Assembly: GCF_003076515.1 (NCBI RefSeq)
Contig: NZ_CP022390.1
Coordinates: 744,001 to 808,000 of the forward strand
From: Alcaligenes aquatilis
GTDB taxonomy: Bacteria > Pseudomonadota > Gammaproteobacteria > Burkholderiales > Burkholderiaceae_B
Direction: 5' to 3'
Length of the DNA stretch: 64,000 nt
Shown here: one piece after another, positions 46,438 through 54,858 of the stretch
How the letters are laid out: each line of letters begins with the position of its first letter
Numbering within the stretch: position 1 is the stretch's first letter
The notes under the pieces: generated by a model
Told to the model about the DNA's origin: nothing
The model's input: the letters and a program-made list of their open reading frames with translations, nothing else
Databases searched by the model: none
Translations under genes and position numbers: made by a program

Positions 46438-46617
46438 GATGACTGCGCCTATCGTCAAGGCTCTGAGAACACCGTGACCCAGGCCCAGACCAGCAGGAGG
46501 CAAGGTGATGACCGAAGCTGGCCGCTTGTGCGTGTTGGGTAGGCGGCCCACGACGTATCACGTTGGGTATTGCACGGTAAAGGACTTGTCCTCGATGACC
46601 TTTTCAAGGAGCTAATC

Positions 46618-47163
46618 ATGCAACTGCGAGACAACGGACTCAGGTTCTCGCCCATCACGATTGTGTTGCACTGGCTTATTGCGGCCTTGCTGTTTTCCAT
46701 TCTGGGTTTGGGGGTGGCCATCGCCCAAAGCCCCGGTGAGGTGCGGCTGGTGCTGTTGCAAAATCTGCTGGGGACGCTGCTGTTCCTGATCTCCATCTAC
46801 CGTTTCTGGGCGCGGGTGACGTCTTTTCATCCCTTGCCGGTGGGTTCGCCCAATCCGGTAGAGGTGATAGTGGCCCGTTGCGTGGCGATAGCCCTGGCCT
46901 TGGCGATGGTGCTGCTGCCCGTTGCTGTCTGGCTGTCCCGAGCGGCAGCGGGAGTGGCGGTGGAACTGCCCGGTGGTCTGGCCTTGCCGACCTTGATCAG
47001 CCCGAATGAGCAGCTCAAAGCCGTGGTCGATGTGTTGTTCAATATTGGCGCCACTGCCTTTTTACTGGGGTTGGCCTTGCACCTTTTCGGGGCATTCAAA
47101 AACCATATTGTGCTCAAAAATCTGGCCCTGCGGCGCATGCTGGGCAAACAGGTGGAGTTGTAA
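46618..47163 (+). CDS. Cytochrome b561-family membrane protein
   Basis: 181 aa from ATG 46618 (AAGGAG seven bases upstream). Four membrane helices: FSPITIVLHWLIAALLFSIL, then residues ~48-68, ~86-110 and ~137-160. CybB-type proteins hold two haems with four His and oxidise quinol. The helix-1 His (VLHW) and helix-4 His (LALHLFG) are present. The helix-2 His (usual IH..G, here LLLQNLLG) and helix-3 His (usual WHE, here VVDVLF) are missing, so probably one haem remains. It ends 3 bases before a nitronate monooxygenase gene. Confidence 0.82.
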   Translation: MQLRDNGLRFSPITIVLHWLIAALLFSILGLGVAIAQSPGEVRLVLLQNLLGTLLFLISIYRFWARVTSFHPLPVGSPNPVEVIVARCVAIALALAMVLLPVAVWLSRAAAGVAVELPGGLALPTLISPNEQLKAVVDVLFNIGATAFLLGLALHLFGAFKNHIVLKNLALRRMLGKQVEL

Positions 47164-47166
47164 ATC

Positions 47167-48099
47167 ATGAGCGAAGCAAACCGAGTCTTTGCGGGCAATG
47201 TCATCACGCAGATGTGTGGTGTGCCATACCCGATCTTTTTGGCGGGCATGGCTGCGATTTCAGGGCCACCATTGGTGGCGGCGGTAGCGAATGCGGGCGG
47301 GGTGGGCGTGCTGGGCGGCTTGCGTCTGGCTCCCTTGATGCTGCGTAACTGGCTGCGGGAAACCAAAGCGCTGACGGACCGGCCTTTTGGGGTGAATATC
47401 GTGCCGCAGTTTGGTGGCCCGGAAGTGTTCGAGGCCCAGTTCCAGGTGATCTTGCAGGAGTGCCCCCGCATCTTGTCGCTGTTCTATGCCGAGGACTATT
47501 GCGCCGACCTGATTCCCCGCGCCAAAGACGCCGGCATGATCGTGATGGTGCAAACCGGCACGGTGGCACTGGCTCGCCAAGCGATGGCGCAGGGGGCTGA
47601 TATTATCGTCGCCCAAGGCAGTGAGGGCGGTGGTCACCTGAATCGCGGCACGATTGGCCTGATGTCTTTACTACCTGCAATTCTGGACGGTGCGCAGGGC
47701 CGTCCCGTACTGGCCGCAGGCGGAATTGTTACCCGCCAGGATGTCAGGGCGGCCATGACCCTGGGGGCTTCTGGTGTACTGGTGGGCACGGCCTTTCTGG
47801 CCAGCGAGGAGTCCAATGCACATCCGCTCTACAAGCAAAAGATTCTGCAAGCCAGTACGGACGATACGCAATATCGCACCGGCTATTCCTTTGGCTGGCC
47901 CTATGGCACCCCGCATCGTGTGATTCCCAACCGCGACAAGTGGAATGTGCTGCGTTGGGTCGGGGGCGGGGCGCGGGCGATTGACAAGGACAGAATGGCC
48001 AGGAAACTGTCTTTGTATGCTGGTCAGGGCGTGGGCAAGATTCACAGCATTGTGCCAGCGGCAGAGCGGGTTGCGGAGCTGGTTTTGGGGCTGCCTTGA
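47167..48099 (+). CDS. Nitronate monooxygenase
   Basis: 310-aa FMN-dependent TIM-barrel enzyme of the NMO/2-nitropropane dioxygenase family, which oxidises alkyl nitronates such as propionate-3-nitronate. Motifs: PIFLAGMAAISGPPLVAAV at the N-terminus, VAQGSEGGGH near residue 152 (catalytic His at its end), VLAAGGIVTRQDV and GASGVLVGTAFLAS binding the phosphate of FMN. It sits directly behind the b561 gene, so the pair is an operon, perhaps for nitro-compound or quinone metabolism. It converges with the LysR gene, with only four bases between. Confidence 0.9.
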   Translation: MSEANRVFAGNVITQMCGVPYPIFLAGMAAISGPPLVAAVANAGGVGVLGGLRLAPLMLRNWLRETKALTDRPFGVNIVPQFGGPEVFEAQFQVILQECPRILSLFYAEDYCADLIPRAKDAGMIVMVQTGTVALARQAMAQGADIIVAQGSEGGGHLNRGTIGLMSLLPAILDGAQGRPVLAAGGIVTRQDVRAAMTLGASGVLVGTAFLASEESNAHPLYKQKILQASTDDTQYRTGYSFGWPYGTPHRVIPNRDKWNVLRWVGGGARAIDKDRMARKLSLYAGQGVGKIHSIVPAAERVAELVLGLP

Positions 48100-48103
48100 T
48101 GGC

Positions 48104-49072
48104 TTACTGTGGCAAGGTCTGTGCGACGCTGTTGGACAGATCCACAGGTTGCTCAGTGAGATCAGACAGTTCGGCATGGCCTTGATCTGGCTTGGGCAAT
48201 TGGGCGAACTGCGCTTGAGCCAGGGCCACAAAGCTGCGCAGGGCCGAGCCAGGATTGGTATCGGCACGACGGATAAACACGGTTTTCACCCGCGCAAGCT
48301 CAGGCGGCAGCGCGTGGCATTGCACGGGCAAGCGCAAGCTGCTGTTCTGGGCGATGGCTTTGGGCAGCAAGGTAATGCCCATGCCCGAGGCCACGCAGGA
48401 CAGAATGCCGTCCAGCGTCCCCATTTCCATGATCTGGTTGGGCACCAGCCCGGCCTGGTAAAACCAGTGTTCCAGCGTAGAGCGGTAAAAGCAGCCGGTT
48501 CTAAAGACCAGAACCGTTTGTTGGGGGATTGTTTCGATCAGGGCAGACAAGGATTCCACCGTCTTGCTGCTGACCAGCACCAGCTCTTCCTCAAACACCT
48601 CTTCTTGAATCAGGGCCGGGTTTTGATGAAAACCACCGACAAAAGCACCATCTAGCTGGTGGGTCTCGATGGCTTTAATCAGCTCTGCCGTGGTGCCGGT
48701 TTGCAAGGACAACTGAACCTGGGGGTAGCGCTCGCGGTATTGGATCAGAACCTGGGGCAGGCGGATGGCAGCCGTGGTTTCCATGGAACCCAGGCGCAGC
48801 AGACCGCTGGGCGTGCCCGTGTCTTGCAGGGCCGCACGGCTTTCATCGGTCAGTTGCAAGATACGGCGGGCGTAGTCCAGAAAAGTATGGCCAGCCGCAG
48901 TTAGCACCACGCCGCTTTTCTGGCGTATGAACAATTGCTGTTCCAGCTCTGTCTCCAGCTCTTTGACGCGCATGGTGACATTGGATTGCACGGTGTGCAC
49001 TTTCTGGGCAGCGGCCGTAAAGCTGCCATGCTCGGCAACCGCACAAAAAATCCGTAATTGGCGCATTTCCAT
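48104..49072 (-). CDS. LysR-family transcriptional regulator
   Basis: 322 aa from ATG 49072 (49066 is a close alternative). N-terminal HTH: MRQLRIFCAVAEHGSFTAAA, then QKVHTVQSNVTMRVKELE. The effector domain begins RLGSMETTAAIRLPQVLIQY. The C-terminal ~35 residues (QLPKPDQGHAELSD...) form an unusual Gln/Pro/Asp-rich tail. The target is not obvious: it is convergent with the nitronate monooxygenase gene and its upstream neighbour on the same strand is an AraC regulator. The effector is unknown. Confidence 0.88.
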   Translation of the reverse strand: MEMRQLRIFCAVAEHGSFTAAAQKVHTVQSNVTMRVKELETELEQQLFIRQKSGVVLTAAGHTFLDYARRILQLTDESRAALQDTGTPSGLLRLGSMETTAAIRLPQVLIQYRERYPQVQLSLQTGTTAELIKAIETHQLDGAFVGGFHQNPALIQEEVFEEELVLVSSKTVESLSALIETIPQQTVLVFRTGCFYRSTLEHWFYQAGLVPNQIMEMGTLDGILSCVASGMGITLLPKAIAQNSSLRLPVQCHALPPELARVKTVFIRRADTNPGSALRSFVALAQAQFAQLPKPDQGHAELSDLTEQPVDLSNSVAQTLPQ

Positions 49073-49160
49073 ACCGGCTGTCCTATGTCTAAAAGTGATG
49101 TTTTGGTTTTCGTTCAATCACTTTATGACATTTCCGATGCGTCGTACAGCGCAGAAGGGG

Positions 49161-49955
49161 CTAGGTTGAAAGTTGGTGACGGTAATTGGCCGGGGTATGC
49201 CCAAAGCTGCGCCGAAACAGGCTGATAAAGGCGCTGGGGCTGGAATAACCCAGATCATAGGCAATGGTGGCTACTGGAACACCGGCCGCCAGCATTTCCA
49301 GGGAGCGCATCAGGCGGGCACGTTGCCGCCAGGCGGTGAAGTTAAAGCCGGTTTCTGTCACGAAACGGCGGCTTAAGGTACGCAGACTGACCGCTGCCCA
49401 GCTCGCCCAGTGCTCCATGCCCTGGTTGTTGCTGGGGTCGGCAATCAGGGCGCGAGCAATGCGTTGCAAGCGCGGGTCCCGGGGGAGCGGCAGCCCAAAA
49501 GGCTCGACGGGCAGGGTACGGATTTCATCCAGGATAACGGAGGCAATATGCGCTTGTTCTTGGGGCAAGGGGGCAGCGGGAATCAACTCCCAGGAGCAGG
49601 CGCGCAGCACGGCTTCACGCAACAGGCCCGAGGTACGCAAGGTGCAGGCGTGGGCGGGCAGGTCGGCGCAGGCCGCTTCGTCTATATAAACGCTCCAGCC
49701 ATGATAAGGGCCGTGCGATTGGCCCGAGTGCAGGACATGCGGCGGCAACCAGACGGCATGGATAGCGGGCACCACCCAAACGGCGTCTTCCACCCCGACG
49801 GAAAGCAAGCCGCGCAGAGAACCGAACAACTGCCCGCGAGCGTGCTGATGGGGGCGCGAGGATAGCTCCGAGTCGTGATTACCGGTGACGGCGAACAGCA
49901 CAGGATGCTCGGGGAAGTTCAGAAAATCATGCAGACCTATTTTTCGTTCAGGCAT
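49161..49955 (-). CDS. AraC-family regulator with cupin sensor (NimR-like)
   Basis: 264 aa. The N-terminal cupin-like sensor has FAVTGNHDSELSSRPHQHARGQ with clustered His, and AVWLPPHVLHSG. The C-terminal AraC HTH pair shows WASWAAVSLRTLSRRFVTETGF and VATIAYDLGYSSPSAFISLFRRSFG. Regulators of this type often repress a divergent exporter or enzyme gene and derepress on drug binding. Here the divergent neighbours are three small genes of unknown function (50.0-50.8 kb), which are the likely targets. Confidence 0.88.
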   Translation of the reverse strand: MPERKIGLHDFLNFPEHPVLFAVTGNHDSELSSRPHQHARGQLFGSLRGLLSVGVEDAVWVVPAIHAVWLPPHVLHSGQSHGPYHGWSVYIDEAACADLPAHACTLRTSGLLREAVLRACSWELIPAAPLPQEQAHIASVILDEIRTLPVEPFGLPLPRDPRLQRIARALIADPSNNQGMEHWASWAAVSLRTLSRRFVTETGFNFTAWRQRARLMRSLEMLAAGVPVATIAYDLGYSSPSAFISLFRRSFGHTPANYRHQLST

Positions 49956-50048
49956 GGCGTAATTTTGTTATTCATTGACCGATACAGTGTACATCTGCCA
50001 AAACCTTTGTGCTTACACTGAAGGCCTTGATGAACAAAGGAGCGATAC

Positions 50049-50303
50049 ATGCAAGCACATGACATTCTTCCCGATCACGCCAGCGAAGTTCAGATTGCTG
50101 GCACCACTATTCGCAAAGGCACGGTTGGCGCCTTTCTGGCCAATGCAGCGACGTTGCGCCAGCCTGGTGTCAGCGATGCACAACGTCAGCGTGCCTTGAA
50201 CGATATTGTGGCGGCCTTGCCAGCCTTGAAAGCCTTGGGCTTGTTTGATGCCTTGGAGATTCGGGACCCTCAGTTGCGTGATTTTGTGGAGTCTAGGCTG
50301 TGA
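50049..50303 (+). CDS. Conserved small protein of unknown function (84 aa)
   Basis: 84 aa from ATG 50049 (AAGGAG nine bases upstream), beginning MQAHDILPDHASEVQIAGTT and ending LRDFVESRL. It looks like a compact helical, acidic protein without Cys, signal peptide or membrane segment. I cannot name the family with confidence. It is divergent from an AraC regulator and leads a three-gene cluster, with its stop overlapping the start of the next small ORF (TGATG). Confidence 0.8.
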   Translation: MQAHDILPDHASEVQIAGTTIRKGTVGAFLANAATLRQPGVSDAQRQRALNDIVAALPALKALGLFDALEIRDPQLRDFVESRL

Positions 50304-50443
50304 TGAGAGGTGAAGGCGCAACGGTTCGTCCGTATTGGCTGCGCGATACCGCCTGCTTGTATTTATCCGGCGGCTTGATGCGTGCCTTTGGAGGCATCCC
50401 CTATTTAGGCGTGCGCCGCTTTGATAGTGGCTGTCTTTATTGA
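50303..50443 (+). CDS. Unrecognised 46-aa ORF in the 50-kb cluster
   Basis: ATG 50303 overlaps the preceding stop (TGATG), and the frame closes with TGA at 50443, 16 bases before the next gene. The product begins MRGEGATVRPYWLRDTACLY and ends VRRFDSGCLY: 46 residues, Gly- and Arg-rich, two Cys, four of the last seven residues polar. Tight spacing to both neighbours supports translational coupling. No family is recognised, and it could still be a chance frame. Confidence 0.5.
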   Translation: MRGEGATVRPYWLRDTACLYLSGGLMRAFGGIPYLGVRRFDSGCLY

Positions 50444-50459
50444 TGGCAAGGAGCCGCTT

Positions 50460-50846
50460 ATGCAAGTCGATGACACGCAGTTTCCATTGGTGTTTTTAAG
50501 AGAACACAGCCCGCAGCAAACACCGCAACAGGCGCAGGATCAATTAGAGGCCTTGTTGAATCGGGGCCAACGCTTTGTCTTGTTGACTGACAGAATGGGC
50601 GGTGAAGATCCTGCTCATGAAGAAAGCCATGAAGATCGCAAGCAACGTGCCCTGTTTTTCAAGCAGAACAAGCCGCGTTTGAAGGCGTTGTGCGCTGGCA
50701 TGGTGGTGATCAGCAAGGGGCGGACCATCCCTGCCGCCGCACGCTTGGCGCAGCAAACCTTGGGCCGGGTGTTGGGCCTGCAATTCAGTTTTGTTGTGGA
50801 TGAGGGCGAGGCACGGCTTGAAGCCAGCCGTTTGCTGGCCCGTTAA
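50460..50846 (+). CDS. Conserved protein of unknown function (128 aa)
   Basis: 128 aa from ATG 50460 (AAGGAG eight bases upstream); the frame reaching back to 50421 overlaps the previous ORF and is less likely. It begins MQVDDTQFPLVFLREHSPQQ, has ALLNRGQRFVLLTDRMGG and a charged middle part with ESHEDRKQRALFFKQNK. The pattern resembles a widespread uncharacterised alpha/beta family in which a short acidic loop follows the second strand. No catalytic motif is seen. It is the last gene of the cluster and is followed by a good terminator. Confidence 0.8.
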   Translation: MQVDDTQFPLVFLREHSPQQTPQQAQDQLEALLNRGQRFVLLTDRMGGEDPAHEESHEDRKQRALFFKQNKPRLKALCAGMVVISKGRTIPAAARLAQQTLGRVLGLQFSFVVDEGEARLEASRLLAR

Positions 50847-50898
50847 ATTGCGGGCGGCATGGCTGCCAGAAAGAGGAAGTCAGATCAAAAGAGGGACC

Positions 50899-50925
50899 AC
50901 AGGCCGTGTGATGCGGCCTGTTTTT
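50899..50925. terminator. Intrinsic terminator after the 50-kb cluster
   Basis: ACAGGCCG (50899-50906) pairs with CGGCCTGT (50914-50921) around a 7-base loop, followed by T residues. It ends the plus-strand cluster and faces the converging copper genes. Confidence 0.9.
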
Positions 50926-50934
50926 GTGTGCGAT

Positions 50935-52557
50935 TTAGTTGGCTTGCAAATCCAGCGTGCTATCCAGGTGTATGCGTTCAAAGTCTGAAATCAGCACCTG
51001 AATACGAATATCCCAGCTGGCCAGATGCGGCAGCTCGACATTACTCACCTCCCATTGATCCTGTCGCGTGAGTTTCGCCGGAAAGGTAATGGATTCCACT
51101 CCAGCCTGCGGGTTGCTGAAAATGACCTCCACCTCTTGAGCCTTCAAGGGACTGAAATCGGGCTCGTATAAAGAGACGGTTAGAATGGCCGGGCGCTGGG
51201 CGGTGGCCGGAATGTACAACAGGTCCGCCCTTACTGCTTCAGTATGGATATGACTGGAAATGGTGGGGGAGACGAGCTGGGCCAAGGCGCGCGGAGGTGG
51301 GGTAAAGCGCCACAAGGCGGCCACGGCCAAGATCAGCACCACCAGCACATACTCCAGACGAACCACACGCCGCAGAGCTTGCCGAGCATTGCTACGCTGC
51401 TGCAAGACGGCTTGGGTCAGGCGATAGCGGTTGTAGGCTCCCAGAGCCAGCAAGAGCAGAACCAGAATCAGCTTGGCACTGAGCACTTGCCCATATCGGC
51501 TTTCCCATAGCGAGGCGAGCTGATCGAATTGCACGTAGATCAGTGCGGCTCCGCTCAGGATCAGGACCAGCAGGATGGCGGGAATCCAGCGCGAGAACAG
51601 GGTCAGCAAGCGGGATTCCTGAGCCTGTTCAAGCGCGTAGGCCAAAGGCAGGAAAGAACCCATCCACAATGCCAGCGCCACAACATGCAGCCAGACACTG
51701 AGCCGGGACAAGCAGGCGGGATCTGCCGTGCTGGCATGACCGCTGGAAGCCAGAGAAGCCCCCAAAAGAGTCAGCGCTAAGGCGGCCAGCCATTTCTGGC
51801 TAGTGGGACTCCTTGCCTGCCAGGAAAGGGCGGCACAGGCCAGGGCGACCCAGCCCAGCAGCACGGCCACGCCCATCGAGGTCGATACAGCCGTTTTCCA
51901 GGCCGTCGTGCCGAACAAGGCGGACAGCGGCAAGTCCAGCGCATCGACACCGACCAAACCCAGGTTTAGCAATAAGGCTATGGCACCTAAAGCCAGCATG
52001 CGCGGTGCGAGACGACTTTGCTGGGCTGAGGTCTGGTTTGATGTTGAGGTCAGCGCCCGATAGACCACCCAGCCTATCCCTGTAAACAGACCTAGATAGC
52101 CCAAGAGTCGAGCCAGCCAGATCAGGCCGTTTCTGACGGGATTGCTGCGGGTGCTGTCCATCAGGTTTGCGCTGGGCGTTCCAATGGCAAATGTCAGTGT
52201 TCCGCCGACGGGATGGCCGTCGGCAGAGATGACTCGCCAGCTCAGTCCATAAGTACCCTCGGTCTCCATGGGCGGCAAGGCCAGTTCCAGCCGCTGGTCT
52301 TGCATCAAAACGTCCCCCAGTTCTTCGGAGGAACCGTCGGGACGAATCAAGGTCATCAGCAAGGGGGAGACGGACTCATTGAAACTTAGGCTGGCGGTTC
52401 TGGGCGACTGGGCCAGTATTGTGCCGCTATCGGGCTTGCTGGCCACCAAGGACGCATGAGCATGCAGAGCTGGCACCCAGGCCAGCAAAAGCAAGGCGAT
52501 CAGCAGCACAAGCAATGGGTGGCAGCATGCCTGCCTATGCAGGGACTGGGTTTGCAT
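50935..52557 (-). CDS. CopC-CopD fusion copper protein
   Basis: 540 aa. A signal peptide precedes the CopC beta-sandwich; the mature chain should begin HASLVASKPD, providing the His1 copper ligand, with a second site in SADGHPVGG near residue 115. The CopD part that follows has about eight membrane helices (from IWLARLLGYLGLF to LRRVVRLEYVLVVLILAVAA) with SVWLHVVALALWMGS, then a C-terminal ~100-residue exported tail. Such YcnJ-like fusions import or tolerate copper. The ycnI gene is 48 bases upstream on the same strand, forming an operon with the DUF2946 gene. Confidence 0.92.
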   Translation of the reverse strand: MQTQSLHRQACCHPLLVLLIALLLLAWVPALHAHASLVASKPDSGTILAQSPRTASLSFNESVSPLLMTLIRPDGSSEELGDVLMQDQRLELALPPMETEGTYGLSWRVISADGHPVGGTLTFAIGTPSANLMDSTRSNPVRNGLIWLARLLGYLGLFTGIGWVVYRALTSTSNQTSAQQSRLAPRMLALGAIALLLNLGLVGVDALDLPLSALFGTTAWKTAVSTSMGVAVLLGWVALACAALSWQARSPTSQKWLAALALTLLGASLASSGHASTADPACLSRLSVWLHVVALALWMGSFLPLAYALEQAQESRLLTLFSRWIPAILLVLILSGAALIYVQFDQLASLWESRYGQVLSAKLILVLLLLALGAYNRYRLTQAVLQQRSNARQALRRVVRLEYVLVVLILAVAALWRFTPPPRALAQLVSPTISSHIHTEAVRADLLYIPATAQRPAILTVSLYEPDFSPLKAQEVEVIFSNPQAGVESITFPAKLTRQDQWEVSNVELPHLASWDIRIQVLISDFERIHLDSTLDLQAN

Positions 52558-52604
52558 AAGATCTCCTTTAGGCGGATGTCCAAGGGCAGCCGCCGCCTGG
52601 GTGT

Positions 52605-53141
52605 CTACGGTTTGGGCAACAGTTGCAGCGCGGGAGCAGGGGCGTCGGAATGGTCAGCCGCTTTCTGGGTGTCCGGTGCCGCTTGATCAATCCAGCGCTC
52701 CACGCCTTGCTCGCATTCCTGCACAACCGGGAAGTAGAGCGTGCTATTGGGTTTGAGCTCATCGCCTAAGTAGCTGATGAACACGAACTCGTCATAGTGC
52801 TCGTCCTGCAAAGGGCCGCCAGCCCAGACCACTTCCTGAACACCGGAGCTGACTTTGGCACCCCAACGCGTATAGGCCTGCTTGTAGTCACCTTTTACGG
52901 TTTCCAGCGTCCAGCCTGCTTTGGGTTGTGGTTTGACGCCGACCACGCCTTCAGGAATACGGACACGGATTTTGGTGGTGGCAGAGCCTTTGCAGCCATG
53001 CGGCACGGACAGAACAGCCTTGTAGCTGCTGCCCACCGGGGCTTGCTTGGTTTGCAGGGAAACGTGTGCAACAGCGCAAGAGGCGAACAGCACAGCAGCC
53101 ATGCCCAGAATGGCACGGGAAGACATAGAAGAAATTGACAT
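52605..53141 (-). CDS. YcnI-family periplasmic copper-binding protein (DUF1775)
   Basis: 178 aa. After the signal peptide (ending ASCAVA) the mature chain starts HVSLQTKQAPVG, the N-terminal His of the known mono-histidine copper site. The conserved DUF1775 core continues YKAVLSVPHGCKGSATTKIR, IPEGVVGVKPQPKAGW and EVVWAGGPLQDEHYDEFVF. In Bacillus, ycnI partners ycnJ, and the pair is copper-regulated, exactly as here with the CopC-CopD gene. The C-terminus is a short Ala/Pro tail. Confidence 0.92.
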   Translation of the reverse strand: MSISSMSSRAILGMAAVLFASCAVAHVSLQTKQAPVGSSYKAVLSVPHGCKGSATTKIRVRIPEGVVGVKPQPKAGWTLETVKGDYKQAYTRWGAKVSSGVQEVVWAGGPLQDEHYDEFVFISYLGDELKPNSTLYFPVVQECEQGVERWIDQAAPDTQKAADHSDAPAPALQLLPKP

Positions 53142-53193
53142 TGAAAACCTCGGCTAGATAAGAAAAAAGAGACCGTCAAAGGACGGGGACCTA

Positions 53194-53619
53194 TCAAGCG
53201 AGGAGTAAGGGCGGGGCGCGTGAACCTAAAGGCGGGCCTTGTGCAGGTAGCGGGGGCCGGGTTTGATTGCTCTCGGCCAACAAAACCGGCCGATATGTAA
53301 TCAGGCTGATCAGGACAGGCGCATCCAAGGTCGGCAACAAGGCGGGGGACGCCGCGATACCAAAGGGACAATCCTGCTGGTTTTGATGTGTATCGGAATC
53401 CGCCTGGCCATCTTGGCCGATCAGATCAATCCAGAGCGTATTGGCTGAATTGCCTGCTGTACAGAAGGTAATGGCAAAGCCATTATCTTGTGCAGAGTGG
53501 CTAGGCATATAGCCTGCTGGGACGATGGCGCGACAGACGTAGGCTAGCAGAGCCAGGCAAAACAGAAATTGCCAGACTCGGATTTCGCGAAAAACGAAAT
53601 GGGGACCCAGGGCGCGCAT
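53194..53619 (-). CDS. DUF2946 membrane-anchored protein of the copper operon
   Basis: 141 aa. An N-terminal hydrophobic helix (WQFLFCLALLAYVCRAIVPA, residues ~16-35) is followed by GYMPSHSAQDNGFAITFCTA, the DUF2946 signature. The remaining exported part is Pro- and Leu-rich. DUF2946 genes accompany copper-uptake or copper-resistance clusters, but the role is unknown. It is the first gene of the presumed operon with ycnI and the CopC-CopD fusion, separated by about 50 bases from ycnI. Confidence 0.82.
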   Translation of the reverse strand: MRALGPHFVFREIRVWQFLFCLALLAYVCRAIVPAGYMPSHSAQDNGFAITFCTAGNSANTLWIDLIGQDGQADSDTHQNQQDCPFGIAASPALLPTLDAPVLISLITYRPVLLAESNQTRPPLPAQGPPLGSRAPPLLLA

Positions 53620-53696
53620 GCGGAAAAGTATATTACAAAAGAGGTGGCCGACAGATGAGGTGTTTGTCAGTTATCTGGCGCCAAACTTTAAGTGTT

Positions 53697-54104
53697 TCAC
53701 TCTTTACGCTGTTTAATAGCGGTGACGGCTAGCTGGGTCGCCACCGTCAAAGGCCCTGGCAGTTGGTCCAATGCAAACCAGTCCATGCCGCTGTGCTTTT
53801 CTGGCTCCTGCACCACCGCTTGGCCGGTGAAAGATGTCGCCCAATAGACAGGCGCAACCCAGTGCTCTCCTTTGTTGGCATCAATCTGGTTCACATTGAC
53901 CAGCAGCTCCAGGCTATCCAAACGCAACCCCACTTCTTCCATAATTTCGCGTTTGACGGCTTGCTCCAGGGTTTCCAGCCAGTCCACTTTGCCGCCCGGG
54001 ATGCCCCAGTGCTCGGCTTCCGGCTCACGTACGCGCTTGAGCAGCAAGATTTTTTCGTTTTGCATAATGACTGCACCGCAGCCCACTCGTATGGTTTCGT
54101 CCAT
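53697..54104 (-). CDS. NUDIX hydrolase, MutT-like
   Basis: 135 aa with the NUDIX box GGKVDWLETLEQAVKREIMEEVG near residues 37-59 and the MutT-like opening RVGCGAVIMQNEKILLLKRV. Length and layout fit pyrimidine-dNTP or ADP-ribose hydrolases, but the substrate is undecided. It is not clearly linked to the copper genes or to the glutathione transferase downstream on the same strand. The CDS ends just before a low-complexity gap of 77 bases. Confidence 0.87.
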   Translation of the reverse strand: MDETIRVGCGAVIMQNEKILLLKRVREPEAEHWGIPGGKVDWLETLEQAVKREIMEEVGLRLDSLELLVNVNQIDANKGEHWVAPVYWATSFTGQAVVQEPEKHSGMDWFALDQLPGPLTVATQLAVTAIKQRKE

Positions 54105-54166
54105 GTCTACGTCTCTAGTTTGTTAAAAGGGCGTCAAGTGGCCCCGAGCGTCAATCACACGTAAAA

Positions 54167-54193
54167 AAAGCCGCGAACACAGGGGGCGGCTTT
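54167..54193 (-). terminator. Intrinsic terminator after the glutathione transferase gene
   Basis: AAAGCCGC (54167-54174) pairs with GCGGCTTT (54186-54193). Read on the minus strand the stem is followed by seven T, so it ends the GST transcript just before the NUDIX gene. Confidence 0.88.
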
Positions 54194-54216
54194 GGTTAGC
54201 TAAGACAAAGCAGCGC

Positions 54217-54837
54217 TTAGGGAAAACCGGCACATTGTTCTAGAAACGCAGGCCGTGAGGCCAAGCGGTGGTAGTAGTCTTCGGCCGCCTGCAGTTTCGG
54301 GCGATCAAACGGCGTATTCAGCCAGCGGTGAATGGACAGGCCCAGAATAATATCGGCCAGGCTGAACGCCGGTCCGGCTGCATAGGCTTGGGTTTGAGCC
54401 AACTGTTTATCCAGAATGGACATCATCTGTGCCCAGGCCGATAACGATGCCTGGACCTGCCCCGCATCCTGGTGTTGGGGTGACTGCCGTACCAGGCTCA
54501 TAAACGCATAGGACCAGGATGGGTTCAGCTCGCACGCCTGCCAGTCTATCCATTGATCTACCTTGGCCCGTTGCCAGGCATCTTGCGGATACAAGGCCGT
54601 TGACGACTGGCGATTGGCCAGATAACGCACGATGGTATGGGACTCCCACAGCACGCGATCCCCATCCAGCAGGACGGGGATTTTTGCGTTGGGGTTCAGC
54701 GCAAGGAATTCGTCCGTGTTGACGTCCTTGAAACCGAGGCCCCAATCCTGCCGCTCAAACTCCAGACTTAGCTCCGCGCAGGTCCACATGACTTTACGCA
54801 CATTGATGGAGGATTCTCTGCCAAGAATGGTCAGCAT
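54217..54837 (-). CDS. Glutathione S-transferase family protein
   Basis: 206 aa. The thioredoxin-like N-domain begins MLTILGRESSINVRKVMW, with Ser at the usual active-site position (SSINVRK), and contains NPNAKIPVLLDGDRVLWESH, the glutathione-binding cis-Pro and ES motif. The helical C-domain follows from about residue 86 with FSLADIILGLSIHRW. Bacterial GSTs detoxify electrophiles or act in peroxide metabolism. It is 21 bases from the ClpP-like gene upstream and may be cotranscribed with it. Confidence 0.9.
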   Translation of the reverse strand: MLTILGRESSINVRKVMWTCAELSLEFERQDWGLGFKDVNTDEFLALNPNAKIPVLLDGDRVLWESHTIVRYLANRQSSTALYPQDAWQRAKVDQWIDWQACELNPSWSYAFMSLVRQSPQHQDAGQVQASLSAWAQMMSILDKQLAQTQAYAAGPAFSLADIILGLSIHRWLNTPFDRPKLQAAEDYYHRLASRPAFLEQCAGFP

Positions 54838-54858
54838 GAGGGGGCTCTGAGGCGCAGA

